From an uncultured Muribaculaceae bacterium (GTDB lineage: Bacteria; Bacteroidota; Bacteroidia; Bacteroidales; Muribaculaceae), in assembly GCA_910584525.1 (NCBI GenBank), contig CAJUAT010000018.1:1-41344 (forward strand): a stretch of 41,344 nt of DNA, read 5' to 3'. A program made the translations under genes and the position numbers. Below are positions 32,054 through 41,344 of the stretch, in pieces. Positions within the stretch are counted from its first letter, which is position 1; each line of letters begins with the position of its first letter. Under the pieces are notes generated by a model, which saw only the letters and a list, made by a program, of their open reading frames with translations, ran no database searches and was not told where the DNA came from.

Positions 32054-32653
32054 AGGAAGCACCTGGGACAATTTCCTCATAGCCTTTTAGTCCTTATCGA
32101 AATGAAATTGTCGAACAATTCTCAACTGGAAGCAGGTCTAAAATCTCAACTTCCTGCTTATCTGGCATCGGAAAGAGGTCACTACGGTATACTTTTAATC
32201 CTGCTAACCCATGACAAAGATAGGAGCCGAGTTGAAAAGGTTCTTCTGCAGCATCAATTAGATAAGGTAAATGGGGATAATGTGAAGGATGTAATTGTAA
32301 TAAATGCCATTGAGCGTCCGAGTGCAAGTAAACTCTCATAAAATAAAGTATCTGGATTCAATCCGTGTGCGTATCAGTGAGATTCACGCGCAACTCGTAA
32401 AGGATGAGGAGGTCATCAATCCTATCATCCTCAAGAACCATTCATCCTCAAGAACCATTTCCTCGGCAATATTGTCGGTCCGAGAATGCTTGTTAAGACA
32501 TTCTATAGTGTCGTTGCCCAATACAAAGAGAAACTTGAGATGGGAGACATCTGTGAGTGTACTTTCTTGCGCTGGGAACGTTGCGGCAAATATCTGTCCG
32601 AGTTCCTCAGGAGACCTTATATCTCAGAAAAATTCGCTAATTTTGTGATTACG
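32054..32653 (+). pseudogene. Decayed gene remnants before the AlbA_2-type gene
   Basis: 32054-32341 codes for LLVLIEMKLSNNSQLEAGLKSQLPAYLASERGHYGILLILL-like sequence, with E-x-K and the strand-helix-strand form seen in PD-(D/E)XK nuclease-like proteins; the N-terminal part is missing. A second frame (IRVRISEIHAQLVKDEEVINPIILKNH, from about 32345) is broken by an exact 17-bp tandem duplication (32426-32442 and 32443-32459). Removing one unit would join it to MLVKTFYSVVAQYKEKLEMG and run on into the next gene. No intact product is supported. The family calls are tentative. Confidence 0.5.
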
Positions 32654-34294
32654 ATGAGAGAAAACAGTTTATACGATAGGAAGTCTCTGAGAGCGATTCA
32701 TGGCCCGAAGGCGGATTTCAAAGAAATAGCCAAGGATTGTGTTGGTTTTGCCAATGCTCAAGGCGGCGTGATTGACCTCGGAATTGAGGATGATGCAGAT
32801 CTTCCGGATGCGGCCCAACGCATACCTGAGGATTTGCCGACGAAACTGGTCAATAAGATTACCGGCTTGACAGTAAACGTTTCGGCGACTACAGAAACAA
32901 TAACTGCCGACAATGGCGGGGAGTTCTTGAGGCTGTTTGTCCAGCGTAATGCCCATTCTCTTGCATCAACAAGCGACGGACGTTATTATATTCGTATTGG
33001 CGATTCATCCAAGCCTGTAACCGGTGATGATTTTTTCAGGCTTGCCGGCGAGAAAGACTCAACCAAGTGGGAAAATATTTCTTCCCAATGGACATGGCAG
33101 AAATGCGACAGGGATAAGCTGTCTGATTTCATTGTGCGCATTAAAAATTCTGACCGTGTGTCGGATTTCATAAAAGAAAAGGAGACCAAGGAGATTCTTG
33201 ATTACTTCGGGCTGACCAAGGAGGATGGCGATGAGATGACGAATTTGGGAGTCCTCTTTATCGGCACCCAAAGTCAACGAGGCAGCATGCTTCATTCTCC
33301 GATAATTCAGTGCATCAAATACGATGCAGGTGGAGAAAAGGTGCAGAAATATCTATGGGACGATTACACCATGAATCCCATAGAGATGATTGAAAGTGTA
33401 TGGGAACGCGTACCTGACTGGAAAGAGACCAACGAAATATCCGATGGTCTCTATCGCCGCAATATTATAGCATACGATGAGAGGGTGATACGCGAACTGT
33501 GCGCCAACAGCATCGTGCACCGTTCGTACGCTGTGGCTGGAGACATTTTCATAAATATCCATCCCGACAGGGTTGAATTTGTCAATCCCGGACAGTTGCC
33601 TTTGGGAGTGACGGCTAACAACATCCTTCACAAATCAGTGAAGCGCAATGAGCGCATGGCAAACCTGTTTTATGCGTTGCATCTCATGGAACGTGAAGGC
33701 TCGGGATATGACAAGATGTATGAGGTTCAGCTAACTTTCGGTAAGCAGGTTCCACGCGTCGTGGAAGGCGATGATTATGTGATTGCCGTTGTGGAACGAC
33801 GCATTGTCAGTCATGAGGCTATCAAGGTCATGCAGACCGCTTCACAGAATATGCCACTTAAACAGAAACAACTTATTTGTCTGGGGATGATTGCTCAGGC
33901 AGGAAGCATTTCCGGGTCGGAATTAATTCATCAGCTCGAACTGAAGGATAATGTGGCGTTGCGTCCTTGGCTTCGACCGTTGATTGATATGGGGTTGGTG
34001 GAGACGAATGACGGCAAGACCAAGAGTGTCGAGTATCGGGTTGTACCTCAGTTGCTACGGGATAGCAATTTCAAGGGGAAGACAACACTTAAGCGCATTG
34101 AGCCTCATCGTCTGCGTGAATTGATTCTTGAAGATCTGAAACTATACGGACCGTCTTCCATTAAGGACATCAATACTCGTATAGGAGAGGAAATCACATA
34201 CAAGAGCATCCAGCGTATGCTGAAATCTTTAATTGATGACGGATTTGTGATTTCAACCGGTGCGACCAATAATGTGCGCTATCAACTAACTTAG
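32654..34294 (+). CDS. AlbA_2 / COG2865-type protein (Schlafen-like, RecG-related annotation)
   Basis: 546 residues from the ATG at 32654 (MRENSLYDRKSLRAI), which matches the usual start of the family; an in-frame ATG at 32486 would add remnant sequence. Domains: N-terminal AlbA_2/Schlafen-like (KADFKEIAKDCVGFANAQGGVIDLGIEDD, GRYYIRIGDSSKPV); a middle ATPase-like part (YDERVIRELCANSIVHRSYAVAGDIFINIHPDRVEFVNPG, ERMANLFYALHLMEREGSGYDKM), as in COG2865; and winged-helix repeats at the C-terminus. These are putative transcriptional regulators or helicase-like proteins, often in accessory regions; a defence role is possible but unproven. A -7-like TAATTTTG ends 8 bp before the start. The stop TAG lies within the first CTTAGGACAA repeat. 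Confidence 0.8.
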   Translation: MRENSLYDRKSLRAIHGPKADFKEIAKDCVGFANAQGGVIDLGIEDDADLPDAAQRIPEDLPTKLVNKITGLTVNVSATTETITADNGGEFLRLFVQRNAHSLASTSDGRYYIRIGDSSKPVTGDDFFRLAGEKDSTKWENISSQWTWQKCDRDKLSDFIVRIKNSDRVSDFIKEKETKEILDYFGLTKEDGDEMTNLGVLFIGTQSQRGSMLHSPIIQCIKYDAGGEKVQKYLWDDYTMNPIEMIESVWERVPDWKETNEISDGLYRRNIIAYDERVIRELCANSIVHRSYAVAGDIFINIHPDRVEFVNPGQLPLGVTANNILHKSVKRNERMANLFYALHLMEREGSGYDKMYEVQLTFGKQVPRVVEGDDYVIAVVERRIVSHEAIKVMQTASQNMPLKQKQLICLGMIAQAGSISGSELIHQLELKDNVALRPWLRPLIDMGLVETNDGKTKSVEYRVVPQLLRDSNFKGKTTLKRIEPHRLRELILEDLKLYGPSSIKDINTRIGEEITYKSIQRMLKSLIDDGFVISTGATNNVRYQLT

Positions 34295-34443
34295 GACAAG
34301 TTGAGTCTAATAAGTTCTTGAACTTAGGACAATAGAATAAATCAGTCCTAAGTTATGGTAAACTGTTTTATGTTAAGAGACAGAACCACAGAGATTAAAC
34401 TTAGGACAAAACTGGGTCTAATAAATAGTGAAACTTAGGACAA
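34290..34443 (+). repeat. CTTAGGACAA repeats in two similar pairs
   Basis: CTTAGGACAA occurs at 34290, 34323, 34400 and 34434, and CCTAAG inverted near 34347. Each pair is spaced 33-34 bp and has GTCTAATAA between its members, so a module seems duplicated. The first copy contains the TAG stop of the upstream gene. Beyond 34443 to 34605 no gene or clear signal is seen. Confidence 0.75.
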
Positions 34444-34605
34444 TGGCGCGATGATGTCCTGATTAAATCATGAAATATGCCCTCTTCTGGAAAGGTTCAA
34501 GTGGGTCTCGAACTTGCTAATCTCCATTTCATAAGTTGTTTCATTAGAACCGTTTCCGTGGAAATTACAGGTTTCTATTCTGAATAGTCTATCGTTGACG
34601 ACACG

Positions 34606-34797
34606 TTAAGGTCTGTTCTTGACGGTCGTTGAATATTCTTTTCCATAAGCCATAGTGATTACATCTCCGACTTCTGCCCAACTTTTCTCTATCAGCCTGT
34701 CTGGGTTTGTCCTTCTCCGGCTCACAGGGAGGTAGTCAACACATCTCAAGGATGGGCATAGTACACTTGCCATCCCTGCGAAGAAACTTCTTCGCAT
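34606..34797 (-). CDS. Small Bacteroidales protein of unknown function
   Basis: 63 residues from the ATG at 34797 (MRRSFFAGMASVL); a TTG at 34830 would add 11 residues. The form, an N-terminal short helix with FxGMASVL, a linker rich in Arg and Pro, then a helix (LIEKSWAEVGDVITMAYGK), is that of small conserved Bacteroidales proteins of about 60 residues found next to many genes. A full promoter at 34858-34890 supports expression. The function is not known. Confidence 0.65.
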   Translation of the reverse strand: MRRSFFAGMASVLCPSLRCVDYLPVSRRRTNPDRLIEKSWAEVGDVITMAYGKEYSTTVKNRP

Positions 34798-34857
34798 TAG
34801 TCCTTTTATTGATTGTTTGTCAGCTCTCAATATATACCCGATTTATTATCGGCTCTG

Positions 34858-34890
34858 CAAAGATAACAAACAAATACACAATAATGCAAA
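34858..34890 (-). promoter_or_regulatory. Promoter of the small protein gene
   Basis: Minus strand TTTG (34887-34890), 21 bp, TATCTTTG (34858-34865), giving a start near 34851 and a leader of about 55 nt. The rest of 34891-35092 is AT-rich with no clear signal for the DXS-like gene. Confidence 0.65.
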
Positions 34891-36545
34891 GAATTTCAAA
34901 AATTTCCAATATGACGTTAATAAATATTTGCATTGATTACAAAACTCTTGAAGCCGCCATAATTACCTCCCCCTTATAGGCTATCAATATTATTCTATCT
35001 GCCATGTAGTAATATTGACGGATAAACATCCTCGGCTTGCACAACCATATATGATGCCGGACGTTCTATTTATAGGTCATCATAATCAGAACATGGATTA
35101 TAAAACAATACGCAACATCAAGAGTCCCCGGGACATCAAGGGGATGTCGCCGGCACAACTTAAGGAAGTGGCTGCCGAGATACGCGAAGCCACTGTGTAC
35201 CGCTGTTCAAACTATGCCGGGCATGTAGGGCCCAATCTGGGAGATGCTGAGGCAGTAATTGCCTTGCATTATGTGTTCGACGCCCCTGAAGACAAAATAG
35301 TTTTTGACGTGTCGCATCAGGATTTTCCCCACAAGATTCTGACTGGAAGGGCGTCAGGATTCATCGACAAATCATGCTTCGATAGCATCGGTGAATATAC
35401 CGACCCACGCGAAAGCCCTGAATACGACATCTTCTATGCCGGCCATACCTCGCCGTCGATAAGCCTCTGCTGCGGCCTCGCCAAGGCGCGCGAACTTGCC
35501 GGCGACAGCTACAACATCGTGGCCTTCATCGGCGACGGCTCTCTCTCCGGCGGCCCTGCTCTCGAAGGACTGAACACCGCCGGCGCCCTCGACGCCAACT
35601 TTATATGCATCGTCAACGACAATCAGATGGCCATTGCCGAAACTCACGGCTCCATCTATGACAACCTGCGCCTGCTGCGCGAGACCAACGGCACCGCCGA
35701 GCTGAATCTCTTCAAGGCTTTCGGCTTCGACTATCTCTATGTGGCCGAAGGAAACAACATAGAGGCTCTGATCGAGGCCTTTTCAAAAGTCAAGGATACC
35801 ACTCGGCCAACCGTCGTGCATATCAATACCCAGAAAAGTGAAGGCTATGCTCCGGCGGAACGCGACCGCGAGAAATTCCACTGGTGTCTCCCCTTCGACA
35901 TAGCCACCGGCGAGCCGAAACATAACGACACCTCGGAGAGCTACAACAGAGACCTGAGGGATTTCATTATGGAGCGACATGCTGCCGACCCTCGTATGCT
36001 TATAATATCCTCGGCCACTCCCGACAGTTTCTGTCTCGGTCCTCGTGAACGCGAACTACTCGGCAACCACTACATCGACGTAGGCATCGCGGAACAGACC
36101 GCGGTGTCGGTAATGGCCGGTGCCGCACGCAACGGCGCCAAGGCCGTATATGCCGTGATAAGCTCGTTTCTGCAGCGCGCATACGACCAGCTTCTGGAGG
36201 ACTGGGCAATGAACCCCGGAAATTCGCTGATGCTCGTTGACTGCACGGGAGTCTGCGGTATATCCGACCTCACACACCTCGGCTTTTGGGATATACCCAT
36301 GATCACATCCATATCCGACATAGTTTATCTGGCTCCTGCCAATGCTGAAGAGTTCAAGGCCATGCTTGACTGGGGATATTCCCAGGACCGCTTCAAGGTG
36401 GCTCTGAGAATACCGTCGTACAGTTACGACCACGCCGACTATGATGTCGATACCGACTATTCCGACATAAACCGGTACAAAGTGACGCACCGAGGGAGTA
36501 CAGTGGCCACCATCGAAGATGGTTCGCTGGAAGGCGGATTCGGTC

Positions 36546-36590
36546 AAAAAAATCGGGGAGAATGTTCAGCGACATTCTCCCCGGCTTTTT
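36546..36590 (-). terminator. rpoC terminator, bidirectional
   Basis: CGGGGAGAATGT (36554-36565) and ACATTCTCCCCG (36572-36583) pair perfectly. On the minus strand a run of seven T follows (36546-36552), the proper rpoC end. On the plus strand GCTTTTT follows, but the DXS-like frame reads through it. Confidence 0.9.
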
Positions 36591-36606
36591 ATGATATAAT
36601 CGATGA

Positions 36607-40914
<4,308 letters not shown>

Positions 40915-40931
40915 ATTGAATATTGGGTTTT

Positions 40932-40965
40932 GCCTGGGCCGGCGGCCGTAGACGCCGGCCCGGGC
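40932..40965 (-). other. GC-rich hairpin between rpoB and rpoC
   Basis: GCCTGGGCCGGCG (40932-40944) and CGCCGGCCCGGGC (40953-40965) pair over 13 bp with one G-T pair, and no T-run follows. It lies in the 68-bp spacer. It could be an mRNA processing or stabilising structure rather than a terminator. Confidence 0.6.
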
Positions 40966-40982
40966 AATAATTGTGGTTAATG

Positions 40983-41344
40983 TTAATCGAGTGAGATGCT
41001 GAGGCCGAGGCCGCGCAGCTCATGGAGAAGCACGTTGAGCGACTCGGGGATACCGGGAGTAGGCATGGGGTCACCCTTGACGATGGCCTCGTAAGCCTTG
41101 CTGCGGCCCACCACGTCGTCCGACTTGATGGTAAGTATTTCCTGCAGGATATGGGCGGCGCCGAAGGCCTCCAGGGCCCATACCTCCATCTCTCCGAAAC
41201 GCTGGCCGCCGAACTGTGCCTTACCGCCGAGCGGCTGCTGCGTGATCAGCGAGTACGGGCCGATGCTTCTGGCATGCATCTTGTCCTCGACCATGTGGCC
41301 GAGCTTCAGCATGTAGATCACGCCCACGGTGGCCGGCTGGTCGA
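40983..41344 (-). CDS. rpoB: RNA polymerase subunit beta, 3' end
   Basis: The last ~120 residues of RpoB, continuing past the window edge. KLGHMVEDKMHARSIGPYSL, ITQQPLGGKAQFGGQRFGEM and EVWALEAFGAAHILQEILTIKSDD are the invariant C-terminal clamp and switch sequences. It ends LRGLGLSISLD. It precedes rpoC in the usual order. Confidence 0.98.
   Translation of the reverse strand, partial: DQPATVGVIYMLKLGHMVEDKMHARSIGPYSLITQQPLGGKAQFGGQRFGEMEVWALEAFGAAHILQEILTIKSDDVVGRSKAYEAIVKGDPMPTPGIPESLNVLLHELRGLGLSISLD

Noticed and set aside
31866..32090. 74-codon frame after the isolated hairpin
   Set aside because: It begins inside the hairpin and shows no family features; treated as decayed DNA.

Overview
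The window is a stretch of a Bacteroidales chromosome, most likely Muribaculaceae or a close relative. The support is: promoters of the Bacteroidetes type (TTTG, about 19-20 bp, TAnnTTTG) in front of many genes; secreted proteins ending in type IX secretion-like C-terminal tails; a Bacteroidetes-type rseP starting at TTG; very weak Shine-Dalgarno sequences; and moderately high GC in the core genes. No rRNA, tRNA or CRISPR array was seen.

Layout. 1-6.0 kb: the 3' end of an AAA-ATPase/PD-(D/E)XK gene, a very long terminator hairpin, a palindromic element, then a secreted M6-like metalloprotease and a GLUG-repeat surface protein in one operon. 6.0-11.0 kb: a Crp/Fnr-type regulator, a structured repeat, tandem repeats, a Zn/Cd-type P1B ATPase, a nested palindromic element and an AAE-family transporter. 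11.0-15.6 kb (minus strand): phosphoglycolate phosphatase-like HAD protein, Fur-family regulator, glutamate dehydrogenase and an OmpA-family protein with a long leader. 15.6-16.2 kb: a structured repeat split by a 469-bp palindromic element. 16.2-26.6 kb: a degenerate M23 protein divergent from dxr-rseP-rlmI-M49 peptidase-AlkD-like, followed by the polyphosphate pair ppk-ppx. 26.6-31.6 kb: a palindromic element that overlaps the ppx stop codon, an unknown protein, two outer-membrane barrel proteins and a divergent TPR lipoprotein with a C-terminal HTH-like region. 31.6-35.0 kb: AT-richer accessory DNA with gene remnants, an AlbA_2/COG2865-type protein followed by CTTAGGACAA repeats, and a small Bacteroidales protein. 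35.0-41.3 kb: a 3'-truncated DXS-like gene abutting the end of rpoC, then rpoC and the end of rpoB (minus strand).

Working units: dxr and possibly the DXS-like gene belong to the MEP isoprenoid pathway. ppk and ppx, translationally overlapped, make and degrade polyphosphate. The M6 protease and GLUG protein look like co-secreted surface products. The two barrel proteins and the divergent TPR-HTH protein share an intergenic region with operator-like repeats.

The most unusual content is non-coding. At least three families of long imperfect palindromes occur here. Two copies of one family begin exactly 5 nt after a -7 promoter box. One 469-bp element sits in a copy of a structured repeat whose uninterrupted version is also present in the window, which gives a clean 3-bp target duplication. 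Several palindromes with unrelated ends share a similar central core (TCGG.., small stem-loop, GCTCCCTC). These statements come from reading by eye; no alignment, folding or database search was run.
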